Positions 33,727 through 42,646 of a DNA stretch of 64,000 nucleotides are shown here, one piece after another. The notes beneath the pieces are model-generated. The model worked only from the letters and a program-made list of their open reading frames with translations. It was not told the origin of the DNA and did not search any database. The stretch's first letter is position 1. Each line of letters opens with the position of its first letter. The stretch covers positions 248,001 through 312,000 of the forward strand of contig NZ_CP096659.1 of assembly GCF_023238205.1 (NCBI RefSeq). Direction: 5' to 3'. Both the position numbers and the translations under genes were made by a program. This stretch comes from Halorussus limi (lineage in GTDB: Archaea; Halobacteriota; Halobacteria; Halobacteriales; Haladaptataceae).

Positions 33727-34413
33727 TCACAACTCCATCCACGGGGTCTTCGCGTCGATTTCGGGCGCGTACCAGCGCTGTTCGGGGTTCCGTCGCGGCC
33801 GCCTCCGGAGTTCGACGCGCGCGTCGAACAGACCCATGAGGTCGTCCACGATTTCGTCGTCGGGAACCCGGAGGTGATAGTGAGCCATCCCGTGAACGCT
33901 CCGGACCGTCGCGCAGAGCGTGCCCAGGACGTGACGAGTCGCCGCGCGGTCCTCCTGCACCAGGGGAAACAGCGAATCGACGCCGACGCGGAGTTCCGCG
34001 GGGTCGAGACCGTCGGCTCGCTCGTCGTAGAAACTGATGGCGGTCTGAATCTCGTCGCAGAGCTGTCGGGCGTCGTCGGTCCGGAGCGAGTCGGAGTCGG
34101 GCGTGAACCCCTGCGCCGTCGCCGGGACCGACCGCTCGCCGCGGCGCTGGTCGATAATCCACGTCGTGGGGTCGTCGAAGGAGGCGTCGTCGGGGAGACG
34201 CGTGGCCGCGTTCCGAATCGTCTGGTCGGTCAGTCCGAGGACGCGGAACCGGCGGTCCTCGCGGCCGAAGAGGGACCGAGAGGCGCGGGCGGAAACCGCG
34301 TCGGGGACTTCGCCGGTGAGCAGGATATTGCTCCCGGTTCGCTTGAGTTTCGCGAGCCACTCCGAGAAACGGGGATTCGCTCCACTCCCGCGAAAACGAA
34401 GTTCGGTGGTCAT
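33727..34413 (-). CDS. conserved haloarchaeal DUF7504-like protein
   Basis: A 228-residue soluble protein. The N-terminal core LKRTGSNILLTGEVPDAVSA, ASRSLFGREDRRFRVLGLTD and TIRNAATRLPDDASFD matches a haloarchaeal family that I recall as DUF7504 (unverified). The core looks like a degraded P-loop fold: ILLTGEV, but no GxxxxGK. The C-terminal half is helical, with LCDEIQTAISFYDERADGLD and HVLGTLCATVRSVHGMAHYH. It is divergent from the 44-residue hydrophobic peptide gene and close to a CHAT protease gene. Possibly one functional cassette; function unknown. Confidence 0.75.
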   Translation of the reverse strand: MTTELRFRGSGANPRFSEWLAKLKRTGSNILLTGEVPDAVSARASRSLFGREDRRFRVLGLTDQTIRNAATRLPDDASFDDPTTWIIDQRRGERSVPATAQGFTPDSDSLRTDDARQLCDEIQTAISFYDERADGLDPAELRVGVDSLFPLVQEDRAATRHVLGTLCATVRSVHGMAHYHLRVPDDEIVDDLMGLFDARVELRRRPRRNPEQRWYAPEIDAKTPWMEL

Positions 34414-34669
34414 TTACTCATTTTGTCGGAGTTTACTATGATAAAATTTCCGGAATTTAGGGCCGGATAGATACCGGTACGGCGGTGCGTCTCGGTCAGA
34501 TGTGCTTCGGCCGCCACAGAACCGGAAGGAGGCCCCAGTTGTTTTGCCAACCGAGATCGAACAGTCGCATTGAGTTAGCTTCGCCCTCGTTCACCGACTT
34601 TTCTGATATATTTCATAGTTAGAATAATTAAGAAAAATATAATTTACGGCGTATATACAAGACTAGTAC
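34414..34669. promoter_or_regulatory. AT-rich divergent promoter region of the peptide gene
   Basis: The right half is strongly AT-rich (AATAATTAAGAAAAATATAA, near 34623-34642). The TATAAT-like box near 34636-34645 lies about 27-32 bases before the ATG at 34670, and GTATATACAA (34651-34660) is nearer. The left half should hold the promoter of the DUF7504-like gene. The composition differs clearly from the surrounding coding DNA. Confidence 0.5.
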
Positions 34670-34804
34670 ATGCCAAGCACAAACGTACTCGCTCAACTGA
34701 AACAGCATCCGCGGCTGATTGGTTTCCTATTTACTACTGGAGTGGTGCTAGCGCAAGCAGGGAACGTTGCGGCAAACAGTGCAGGTTTGACCAACGGTCC
34801 ATGA
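34670..34804 (+). CDS. 44-residue hydrophobic peptide (DUF7503-like)
   Basis: The frame encodes MPSTNVLAQLKQHPRLIGFL, FTTGVVLAQAGNVAANSAGL and TNGP. After a short basic N-terminus (KQHPR) comes one hydrophobic stretch (LIGFLFTTGVVLAQAGNVAA). It is a single-span membrane or secreted peptide. The LKxHPRxIGxLFT pattern matches a short haloarchaeal family I recall as DUF7503, seen near CHAT-domain genes (unverified). Its stop is 4 bases from the convergent CHAT gene stop. Function unknown. Confidence 0.75.
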   Translation: MPSTNVLAQLKQHPRLIGFLFTTGVVLAQAGNVAANSAGLTNGP

Positions 34805-34808
34805 ATTC

Positions 34809-36902
34809 TTAAACATCTAAATCGAAGAACTCTCCGCTCCAATGGAGTTCATCGCCAATTTTAACCGGTGCAAAATCGGAGTTCAGTACCAATTTTAATT
34901 TTTCTTCCTTCATCCGGAACGTCCCGAGCAGTCCGGAGGTAAGATATCGAATTGAGGAGTCACCAATAAAAACAGCTAAGCTTCCTAATCGGTACGACGA
35001 GCTCGTATACGAATAATAATCGACCAAGTATTCGTTATTGTCCTTCCGAAGGTCGAATCTCACCGGTCCACCACTTTCACCCTCACACAGCGTCAAGCCA
35101 CCGTGGCCGACCGTTACGTACTCCATCGATACCGTTACCTCCATTTTCGCAATACTCAACGCCGAGCGAAGTCTAAACCCGGAGTTTAGCAACCGTGCAA
35201 GCGCCCGACCCACCTTCGTCGCGGCAGAGTGAACTACCTCCGCCAGCGTGACCACGCCGCCGCGACTGCCCTTTTCGACCAGTTTCGCGCCTTGCTCGTA
35301 CGACCGACACGCGTTCAAGACGAAGGCCTCTATACCGACCGATTCGAGCGAATCGGCGTCGAGAGAGCCATCTACGCATCGGAATCCCTCCTTGTCTACG
35401 TGGCCGATGTAGTGGAGGAAATCCGCCGACGATTCGAGCAGACTCGCGAGTTCGGCGACCGTCAGTTCCTCGTGAACCGATACGTCGTAGTTCACGAAGT
35501 CCCGGAGACCGTAAAACTCGCTGACCACGTTCTCCTCGGCCATGCGCGAGTCGTTGCAGACGACGTGGACCTCAATTTCCGACTCGTCGGGCGGCGTGCG
35601 CTCGGCCTCCCGGTGCAGGGAGTCTATCGTCACTTTGTTGGCACCGACGGGGTAGCCGTCGCCGACCCACGCGTGTTCGACCGTCTCGGCCGGTTCGACC
35701 TGAAACATCTCGTCGTCGGACTCCCAGTCACCGCCCGCGTTTCGGGCGAGGTCGCTCGCGCTCCGGGTAAAGTCACCCGAGGCGACTGCCGCTCTGGTGA
35801 ACTCCTCGATGCCCTCTAGCGTGGATTGGGGCGAGCGGGGTTTCGGACTCTCGGGCGTCCGCAGCAACGAGAGTTCGTGCGCGAAGTGCGGGAGCGCGGG
35901 CGCGTTCTTCGCCTCGGGAACGATGTCAGTGGTGAGATGCCAGTCGAGGACGTGGGGCTCCAGCACGTCGTACGGCACCGCGAGATACGCGCGCAACTGC
36001 TCGGCGAGCGGTCGCCCGTAGAGGTCGGCGAAATCGAGGTCCACCGACGGTTCGACCTGCTCGCGCTCGTGGAGGTCCACGGGGTAGTAGCCCTCTGTCC
36101 GAGTCAGACAGTCGAGGAAGAAGACCTGCTTGAGGACCCGATTGACCGTCGCCTCGTAGCCGTCCGGTCCGTCGAGCGGATACTCGAAGTCGCCCGCCAC
36201 CAGCCGCGGCTCCGCGCCGTTGACGACTTCCGCACCGAGATAGTACGCCAGCGACGCTATCGGATAGACGCGCTCGCGTTCGGGCGGCAGGACGAGTTCG
36301 ACGTCCGTGTCCGGAACGTCGATGTCGCCCGACACTTCGAACGAGTCGCCGCGCTCGATTCGGGGCGGGTAGCCCCGAAGCGTCGGGAACGAGCGCTCGC
36401 AGGAGGTCGTCTTCAGCGCGGACCCGAACCGCGAGACCGCCGCCATCGCGTCTTCCACGTCGTCGGTGACGGTAATGGTCCCCACCGGGTGTTCGTGGAA
36501 CGACCGCGCGCCGACCCGAACGCGACGGTTCTCGCCGAACTTCACCGTGACCGACTCGTCGCCGGGGACGATTCTCAGGGTTCCGTCCACGACGAGGTAG
36601 ACTTTCATCGGCGTACTCTGAAGTTCGATGAGATAGTTCCCGTCGTCGAACTGCTGAACGTCGCTCGCGGTCGCGTCGGCTATCATCTCCCCGTCCTGTC
36701 GCCGAACGACCGTCGAGACCAGTTTCGGAATCTCGACCGCCGTGGCGCGAAACCCGACAGCGTCGTCCACGGGGAAGTAGAACTCGTCGGTCGATGCAGC
36801 CTGCGGTTCGACGGACTCGGGAGTGTACAACTCGAACCGGACGCTCTCGATGGGGTCGAAGATGCGGACTCCGGTGCGGTCCTCGAGCGCGTCGAACCTC
36901 AT
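34809..36902 (-). CDS. CHAT-domain (caspase-like) protease
   Basis: A 697-residue protein. Residues 1-280 form a haloarchaeal N-terminal region rich in beta-strands (VRFELYTPESVEPQAAS). Residues about 430-600 hold the CHAT caspase-like domain: LHYIGHVDKEGF gives catalytic H501, and FVLNACRSYEQGAKLVEKGS gives C532 with the typical following helix. LLESSADFLHYIGH and GGVVTLAEVVHSAATKVGRA fit too. The last ~130 residues are encoded by distinctly AT-richer DNA. CHAT proteases cut partner proteins in several bacterial conflict systems; the target here is unknown. No signal or membrane segment. Confidence 0.88.
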   Translation of the reverse strand: MRFDALEDRTGVRIFDPIESVRFELYTPESVEPQAASTDEFYFPVDDAVGFRATAVEIPKLVSTVVRRQDGEMIADATASDVQQFDDGNYLIELQSTPMKVYLVVDGTLRIVPGDESVTVKFGENRRVRVGARSFHEHPVGTITVTDDVEDAMAAVSRFGSALKTTSCERSFPTLRGYPPRIERGDSFEVSGDIDVPDTDVELVLPPERERVYPIASLAYYLGAEVVNGAEPRLVAGDFEYPLDGPDGYEATVNRVLKQVFFLDCLTRTEGYYPVDLHEREQVEPSVDLDFADLYGRPLAEQLRAYLAVPYDVLEPHVLDWHLTTDIVPEAKNAPALPHFAHELSLLRTPESPKPRSPQSTLEGIEEFTRAAVASGDFTRSASDLARNAGGDWESDDEMFQVEPAETVEHAWVGDGYPVGANKVTIDSLHREAERTPPDESEIEVHVVCNDSRMAEENVVSEFYGLRDFVNYDVSVHEELTVAELASLLESSADFLHYIGHVDKEGFRCVDGSLDADSLESVGIEAFVLNACRSYEQGAKLVEKGSRGGVVTLAEVVHSAATKVGRALARLLNSGFRLRSALSIAKMEVTVSMEYVTVGHGGLTLCEGESGGPVRFDLRKDNNEYLVDYYSYTSSSYRLGSLAVFIGDSSIRYLTSGLLGTFRMKEEKLKLVLNSDFAPVKIGDELHWSGEFFDLDV

Positions 36903-37040
36903 TCACTCCGAACCGTACTCGCCCGAATTTATAGTTCTATCTACTGACACGGGCGGGAACGACCGCTACGGAGTGGCGTCCGTGACCACCTGTATCGGTA
37001 CTGTTATGAACGCGTAGCTTTATCAGAGATGTAGTCAATA

Positions 37041-37538
37041 ATGACTAAAGTGGCGATGAAACAACTCCGCTCGCATCTGGACGAAACCGGGGCGCGGACG
37101 GCGCTCGTTCGGGACGCGAGAGCGCCGCCGCGGCCGCCCGAAACCGTGACGGTCGCGCCGGGAATCAGCGGATCAGTGGGTCCCGGCGTCCGGACTTCAC
37201 CGCTGTACGTGACGGCCGAGGCTCCGAGCGGTCGGACTATCCGGGAGTACGACGGCCGGAACGTGCGCGCGGTTGCCGAGTGCGCGACGGAACTGGTCGT
37301 CGAGCGCGACCCCCGAGCGGTGTGGCTCTGCGGGCGCGACCAGATTCGAGCGTGGTGGGGCCGAGGCATCGCCGACATGCTCGAACGCCGACTCGCCGCG
37401 GCCGCACGCCGGGCGGACGCGCGACTCGTCGTCTGGACGAGCGACGGCGCGGACGACGACGCGAGCGAGGATGGCGATACCGCGGTCGAAGACGACGTGG
37501 CGGTCGAGGACGGTTACGACGTGGTACTCGACCCGTAG
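37041..37538 (+). CDS. conserved haloarchaeal protein, unknown function
   Basis: A 165-residue soluble protein. MKQLRSHLDETGARTALVRD leads into a basic, Pro-rich linker. A globular part follows: SPLYVTAEAPSGRTIREYDG, CATELVVERDPRAVWLCGRD and WWGRGIADMLERRLAAAARR. A very acidic tail closes it. A CTTTATCAG box (37017-37025) lies near the -20 to -25 position, fitting a leaderless start at ATG 37041. The last 25 bases overlap the convergent zinc-finger gene. I do not recognise the family. Confidence 0.6.
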   Translation: MTKVAMKQLRSHLDETGARTALVRDARAPPRPPETVTVAPGISGSVGPGVRTSPLYVTAEAPSGRTIREYDGRNVRAVAECATELVVERDPRAVWLCGRDQIRAWWGRGIADMLERRLAAAARRADARLVVWTSDGADDDASEDGDTAVEDDVAVEDGYDVVLDP

Positions 37539-37849
37539 CGCGCGAGCAGGTCACCGGCCGCGACGCCGACGTCGGTGCTGTCGCAGGCCGGGCACTGGAC
37601 CGCCAGCGAGAGGTCGCCCGACGAGGGGAGTCGCTGACAGTCTGCGCCGTCGGACGGACAGTGCGGACCGTCAAATCGGCGGCCCGAGGCGTCGGACCGA
37701 GGTTCCGCCGTGTCCGACCGGTCTTCGACGGAGTCCGACGGACCTTCGGCAGAAGTCGGCGCTTCGTCGGCGGGGCCGGGAACCGAGAGCGCGAATTGGG
37801 CGAGCAGTACGAACGTACCGGAGTGACCGCAGTTGTAGCAGTGCGTCAT
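37514..37849 (-). CDS. zinc-finger protein with two Cys knuckles
   Basis: A 111-residue protein. CYNCGHSG (residues 4-11) and CPACDSTD near the C-terminus form the two zinc knuckles, widely separated by a low-complexity Ser/Asp/Arg linker. Two more Cys (GPHCPSDGADC) lie in the linker. LAVQCPACDSTDVGVAAGDL and LLARYGSS close it. Such split zinc ribbons are common in haloarchaea. It is convergent with the preceding gene and overlaps it by 25 bases. Confidence 0.68.
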   Translation of the reverse strand: MTHCYNCGHSGTFVLLAQFALSVPGPADEAPTSAEGPSDSVEDRSDTAEPRSDASGRRFDGPHCPSDGADCQRLPSSGDLSLAVQCPACDSTDVGVAAGDLLARYGSSTTS

Positions 37850-37991
37850 GGTTGTCGGACCGGCAGGTGCGTTCGGCGCGCCGGTCGGGCCGAACTCGTG
37901 CGGTATCGCATTTGAAGTTTGGCGGCGCGGCGGTGGCGGTCCGGCCGTCGATACGACGAGAAGGAACGCGTCCCGCCACCGAATCGGTGAT

Positions 37992-39719
37992 TCAGTCGTC
38001 GTCGGCTTCCGTCGCTTCCAGACGACTTTCGAGACCGAATTCACGGGCCCGCGAGCGCCAGAACTCCTCGTAGCCTTCCTCCGGCCGGTCGGTCACGGTG
38101 CTCTCGCCCGACTCCACCCGGTCGAGTTTCAGGTCCACTTCCTCCATCAGGCGGTGGCCGACGTCGTCGCTGACCGCGCCGGTGCGCATCGCGTCCATCA
38201 GGGCGCTCTTCTCCTGTTTCAGGACGCGGCGCTCGCCGACCAGCAGTTCCTCGCGCCGGAGTTCCGGATTGGCGTCGAGCAGGAGCGAGATGGCCTCCTT
38301 GAGGTCGTCCTTCTCGTTCTGATACTCCACGCGGAAGTCCTCGTAGACGCTCGGCGAGAGGTCGCCCGCGTCGTGGAGGTCCGCGGCCGATTCGAGCGCG
38401 GCGTCCACGGCGCGCGCGCGCCCGACGAGCAGTTCGTACAACTCCTCGGCCTCCGAACGGGTCACGATGTCGAGCGCGTTCATCACGCGGCCCATCGTGA
38501 GTCCCTGCACGACGAGGCTGAAGGCCGCGACCCCGAACACCATCGCGCGAAGCTCCTCCCGGAACGGGAAGTTCTCGGGGAGACCCAACACCAGCGCGAT
38601 GGGAATCGAGGCGTGAAGCCCGCCCCAGACCATGATGTGCTGGTATTCGAGCGGGACGCCCTTCGGCACGAACTGGTTGACCAGCGTCGTGATGGGGTAG
38701 ACCACCGCGGCGCGCGCGAGGACGACCAGCGGGATGGCGATGAGGATGAGTCGACCGTGGGTCAGCACCTGATTGATGGGGGTCTTCGCGCCGATGAGCA
38801 GGAAGATGAGCGTGTTGACGAGGAACGCCGCGGTGTCCCACGTGTTGAACACCGAGATTTTGGTCTGGGCGCTCATCGCGTACTCCGCGCCCCGGTTCCC
38901 GATGAGCAGGCCCGCCGTCACCGTGGCGATGACGCCGCTGAAGTAGTAGTCGCCGATGACGCCGCTCAGGGTGTGTTCGGCAAGCAGGAAGCTCCCGTAG
39001 GCCAGCACCAGCGTCAGCACGATTTCGGTCGTGTGTTCGTCGAGGCGGTACATCACCTGATACACCGCCAGTCCCGTGACCAGTCCAACGATGGCCCCGC
39101 CCGTACTGGCGACGACGATGTCCGTCGAGGCGGCGACGATGGTGTCCGTCGTTATGAGTTGCGCGAGTTCGGTGCCGGCCTCGGTGGACTGAACGACGAG
39201 CGCGAACAGCGTCGAGAAGATGACGACGCCGACGCCGTCGTTGACGAGGCTCTCGCCCTCGACGAGGACCGAGAGTCGCTCGGGCGCGCCCAACTCCTCG
39301 AACAGCGCCAGCACCGACACCGGGTCGGTCGGCAGAATCATCGCCGCGAACAGCAGCGAGACCAACAGCGGGAACCCGAAGGCGAAGTGGCCGACTACCC
39401 CGAGCAACAGAATGGCGAGTATCAGTCCGACGACTGCCAGCACGAGGACGTGCCACAGGTTCCTCCGGAAGCGTTCGAGGTCGGTCGTCGCCGCGCCCTC
39501 AAACAGCAACGGCGGGAGGAACACCAGCAGAATCAGGTCGTGAGAGAGCGCGATGTCGATGCTGATGTCGAGAATCGACACCGCGAGTCCCGCGAGCAAG
39601 AGCGCAATCGTGTAGGGAAAGCGGCCTATCTTGGCGACGAACACGCCGACCCCTGCCGCGATGACGAACACCGAGAGCAGGTCGATGAGTTCGGCCGCGA
39701 TTCCAGTCTCAGCAACCAT
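37992..39719 (-). CDS. Na+/H+ antiporter, CPA1 (NhaP-like) family
   Basis: A 575-residue membrane transporter. About 12 hydrophobic segments run from IDLLSVFVIAAGVGVFVAKI to the region near residue 400. The family motifs are HDLILLVFLPPLLFEGA near 60-76, LPTDPVSVLALFEELGAPER (129-148) with D132, and GESLVNDGVGVVIFS (155-169) with N160-D161, the ion-binding pair. A long hydrophilic C-terminal region (about 410-575) is a predicted cytosolic regulatory helix bundle. It would exchange cytosolic Na+ for H+. The gene is monocistronic. Confidence 0.95.
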   Translation of the reverse strand: MVAETGIAAELIDLLSVFVIAAGVGVFVAKIGRFPYTIALLLAGLAVSILDISIDIALSHDLILLVFLPPLLFEGAATTDLERFRRNLWHVLVLAVVGLILAILLLGVVGHFAFGFPLLVSLLFAAMILPTDPVSVLALFEELGAPERLSVLVEGESLVNDGVGVVIFSTLFALVVQSTEAGTELAQLITTDTIVAASTDIVVASTGGAIVGLVTGLAVYQVMYRLDEHTTEIVLTLVLAYGSFLLAEHTLSGVIGDYYFSGVIATVTAGLLIGNRGAEYAMSAQTKISVFNTWDTAAFLVNTLIFLLIGAKTPINQVLTHGRLILIAIPLVVLARAAVVYPITTLVNQFVPKGVPLEYQHIMVWGGLHASIPIALVLGLPENFPFREELRAMVFGVAAFSLVVQGLTMGRVMNALDIVTRSEAEELYELLVGRARAVDAALESAADLHDAGDLSPSVYEDFRVEYQNEKDDLKEAISLLLDANPELRREELLVGERRVLKQEKSALMDAMRTGAVSDDVGHRLMEEVDLKLDRVESGESTVTDRPEEGYEEFWRSRAREFGLESRLEATEADDD

Positions 39720-39900
39720 GCCCGTTGATACTCGCGCGACGCGTAAAAACTCAATTACCGATACGGATTTCAGCGCCGTCCGTTCCCGGAGAGAACATTC
39801 GTACTGTCCCGCATCGCGGTCTCCGGACCGTTGTGACGGTGGCGGCTACGTCGGAACTGGCGCGCGAAAGAAGGAGGAATCCCGAACCGAGGCGGTCGGA

Positions 39901-41478
39901 CTACTGGTACTCGGTGATGGTCAGGTCGTAACTGCCCGACCCGCTGTAGGAGTCCACGTCGATCTGGAGCGGCGTCGACGTGTCGGGGCTGTCGATGGTG
40001 ATGGACTCCTGACTGTTCGTGCTGATGGAGCGGTAGTCGTAGTTGCTCGGGGAGGCGTTGGTCGTCGTGCCCTCGTTGACGTAGAGGTCGAAGTCGGCGT
40101 CGCTCGGTCCCGAGAGTTCCACGACTATCTGGCTCGGACTGCTGTACTCCCAGTTCCACTCGTAGTCGTCGTAGTCCGACGAACTGCTGAGCGAGTCGCT
40201 GACGGTCGAGGAAGTGGAGCCGTCGCCACCGCCACCGCCGCCACCGCCGCTGCCGGGGTCGGTCGTGACCGCGTTGTACGCGTTGACCTGACCCGCGCCC
40301 TGCTTGTCCGAGGAGAGACTGATGTCCTTCGCGGTGTTCTTGAGGTGGCTGCGGAGTTCGGAGTTGGTGAGGTCCCACTTGGCGAGCGCCAGTCCGGCCA
40401 CGCCGGACGTGACGGGAGTCGCCATCGAGGTACCCGAGAGCTTCTCGTAGGAGCCGCGGGTCTCGGTCGTGGTCGAGAGAATGTCCACGCCGGGCGCACA
40501 GAGGTCGACCTTGCTGCCGTACTGCGAGAACGAGGCGAGGTTCTCGCTGGAGTCGACCGCGGAGATAGCCATACACTCGCTGTAGGCCGCGGGGTACGAG
40601 ACGGAACTGGAGCCGTCGTTACCCGCCGCACAGATGGGGAGCGAGCCGTTGTTGACCGCGTACTGGACGGCGTTCTTCATCGTGGACGAGTAGCCGCCGC
40701 CACCGAGCGACATGTTGATGATGTCGGCACCTTGGTCGGTCGCCCACTCGACGGCGTCGGCGATGTCGGAGGTCGAACCGGAGCCGTTCTCGTCGAGCGC
40801 GCGACCGTTGATGAGCGAGGAGTTACCCTGTCCGGCGACGCCGGTGCCGTTGTCCACGACGGCCGCGGCACAGCCGGAGACGTGGGTCGCGTGGTACTCG
40901 TTGCTCGGCGCGTCCGGCGCGGGGTCCGAGTCGCTGTCTACGAAGTCCTTGCCGGGGTTGGACTTGTAGTTGGCCTGCAGGTCGGGGTGGCTGTACTGAG
41001 CGCCCGTGTCCACGACTGCGATGGTGACGCTGGAGTCACCGAGCGTGGTGTCCCACGCGGCGTCGGACTCGACCTGCTGGGGAGCGTACTGGTCGCCGAA
41101 CCGGGGGTCGCTCGGGGAGAGCTGAGTCTCGAAGGTCCGGTTGCGCTCGGCGTACTTGATGCCGTCCTTCTTGGTGATGGCGTCGATGAAGTTCTGCTTG
41201 GCCTTGTCGGGGGCCTGACTCGGGAACTTCACCGCGGCGTAGCGGAGCGTGTCGTTCGTGTGAACGACTTCCGCGTTGCCGGGGACGTACGAGGAGACTT
41301 TCCCCTCGACGTCGCCGTGACCGGCGGAGACGCCGACGAGAATCTCGTCTTTCTTGGGGCCGGGGTCGCGGCCGGGGGTCGCTGCTGTGATACCACTGGT
41401 CGCGGCGGCGGCGCCAGCCGCGCCCGTGGCCTTGAGGAACGTACGGCGATCGAATCGCTGCGTGCTGTCGTCTGACAT
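39901..41478 (-). CDS. Tat-exported S8 subtilisin-like protease (halolysin type)
   Basis: A 525-residue secreted serine protease. The Tat signal is RFDRRTFLKATGAAGAAAAT (8-27). An N-terminal inhibitor-like propeptide spans about 45-115. The catalytic triad is D157 (AVVDTG), H199 (HATHVSG) and S351 (GTSMATP), with oxyanion N287 (AAGNDG). A Gly/Ser linker (GSGGGGGGGGDGSTSS, about 416-431) leads to a C-terminal pre-peptidase C-like domain (SQIVVELSGPSDADFDLYVN, SYSGSGSYDLTITEYQ). It should fold in the cytosol, be exported by Tat and self-activate. An AT-rich region precedes the start. Confidence 0.97.
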   Translation of the reverse strand: MSDDSTQRFDRRTFLKATGAAGAAAATSGITAATPGRDPGPKKDEILVGVSAGHGDVEGKVSSYVPGNAEVVHTNDTLRYAAVKFPSQAPDKAKQNFIDAITKKDGIKYAERNRTFETQLSPSDPRFGDQYAPQQVESDAAWDTTLGDSSVTIAVVDTGAQYSHPDLQANYKSNPGKDFVDSDSDPAPDAPSNEYHATHVSGCAAAVVDNGTGVAGQGNSSLINGRALDENGSGSTSDIADAVEWATDQGADIINMSLGGGGYSSTMKNAVQYAVNNGSLPICAAGNDGSSSVSYPAAYSECMAISAVDSSENLASFSQYGSKVDLCAPGVDILSTTTETRGSYEKLSGTSMATPVTSGVAGLALAKWDLTNSELRSHLKNTAKDISLSSDKQGAGQVNAYNAVTTDPGSGGGGGGGGDGSTSSTVSDSLSSSSDYDDYEWNWEYSSPSQIVVELSGPSDADFDLYVNEGTTTNASPSNYDYRSISTNSQESITIDSPDTSTPLQIDVDSYSGSGSYDLTITEYQ

Positions 41479-41653
41479 GCTACATTACGTTCCACACACC
41501 AGAGTTATTTAAATCTTAATCTTAGGTTGTAATAAAGTGTTACTAAGTTATAATCACTCAAAAAACAAACTAGTAAATAGTTTCGAGGCGTGGAAAGAAC
41601 CGCGGCGTTGCGAGACCGGCACCGCTAAACCGGAACGGACGCTACGGCAGGGT

Positions 41654-42124
41654 ATGCAACCGTTGCGTTCGCTCCTCGGCGGGGAGACCACCGTCGCGCT
41701 GTTCGTGGACGGTCCCAACGTCCTGCGCGAGGAGTTCGACGTGGACTTGGACGACGTGCGGACGGCCGCGGAGGACCTCGGCCGACTCGCCGCGACCCGA
41801 CTGTATCTGGACGAACACGCGAGTCCCGGCCTGATTCAGGCGGCGGAGGCCCGCGGGTTCGAGGTGACGGTGACCTCCGGCGACGTGGACGTGAAACTCG
41901 CCGTGGACGCCACCGAGTTCGCGCTCACCGACGGTCTCGACGTGTTGGCAATCGCCTCGCGCGACACCGACTTCAAGCCCGTGTTGGAGAAGGCGGCCCA
42001 CAACGGCGTCCGCACCGTCGCCATCGCGCCGGGCGAGTACGGCCGGTCGGACGCGCTCCGGAACGCGGCCCACGAGGCGCAGGTCGTGGACCCCGACGGG
42101 AACGCCGAGGAGTCGTCGGAGTAA
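41654..42124 (+). CDS. NYN-domain protein (TIGR00288/LabA-like)
   Basis: A 156-residue PIN-like NYN domain protein. VALFVDGPNVLREEFDVDLD near residues 13-32 gives the first acidic residue, GDVDVKLAVDATEFALTDGL gives the second block, and LAIASRDTDFKPVLEKAAHN gives the third. These are the acidic metal residues of putative RNases. I start at ATG 41654 (MQPLRSLLGGE), the family start; the frame runs upstream to 41537 without support. RNase activity is inferred. Confidence 0.88.
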   Translation: MQPLRSLLGGETTVALFVDGPNVLREEFDVDLDDVRTAAEDLGRLAATRLYLDEHASPGLIQAAEARGFEVTVTSGDVDVKLAVDATEFALTDGLDVLAIASRDTDFKPVLEKAAHNGVRTVAIAPGEYGRSDALRNAAHEAQVVDPDGNAEESSE

Positions 42125-42139
42125 TCGCTCGCGAGTAGT

Positions 42140-42646
42140 CTAATCTCCCCCCAGCGTCTTGACTTCGACTCGGTGCGTCCCGCCTCCGGCTAACCGAATC
42201 TCCGCCTCGCCACGGATAGCCTCGCGAACGGTCTCGCGCCACGCTTCGACCGCTTCGACGTGACGCTCGCGGTGGCGCTCGACGGAGAACTCGGCGTCCG
42301 GGTCCGCGCGAAGCGCGTCCTCGGTGTCGTCCGGCGAGGGGAACGCCGGAATCGCGTCCGCGTCGAGCAACCGGCCCGGCGGGAGGTAGAGCGCGCCGGT
42401 CGCCGGGTCGCGGTCGCCGACCGCTTCTGACGCGTCTGAAGCGGTCTCGCCGGTCTCACCGACCCTCTCCGACCCCGTCGCTGCCGGACCTGCGTCGTGG
42501 AGTCGCGCCCGCATCCGCCCCGAGAACGGCGGCGTCACTCGGAGGACGGGCCTTCGCGGACTCCGCTGGCGGGCCTCGTAGGCCGCCACCGCGTCGTCGG
42601 CCGTGACCGCGACCGAGCGAATCGCCCGCGGGTCCTCGTCGTCCAT
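42140..42646 (-). CDS. conserved haloarchaeal protein, unknown function
   Basis: A 168-residue acidic soluble protein. SVAVTADDAVAAYEARQRSP begins the domain, RRPVLRVTPPFSGRMRARLH continues, and GALYLPPGRLLDADAIPAFP and FSVERHRERHVEAVEAWRET follow, with EIRLAGGGTHRVEVKTLGGD at the end. An Ala/Glu-rich linker (about 55-75) is low complexity. It may be a small helical and beta domain found in haloarchaea only. A pair of TAGATAACCGG direct repeats lies 75-105 bases upstream. Confidence 0.6.
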   Translation of the reverse strand: MDDEDPRAIRSVAVTADDAVAAYEARQRSPRRPVLRVTPPFSGRMRARLHDAGPAATGSERVGETGETASDASEAVGDRDPATGALYLPPGRLLDADAIPAFPSPDDTEDALRADPDAEFSVERHRERHVEAVEAWRETVREAIRGEAEIRLAGGGTHRVEVKTLGGD

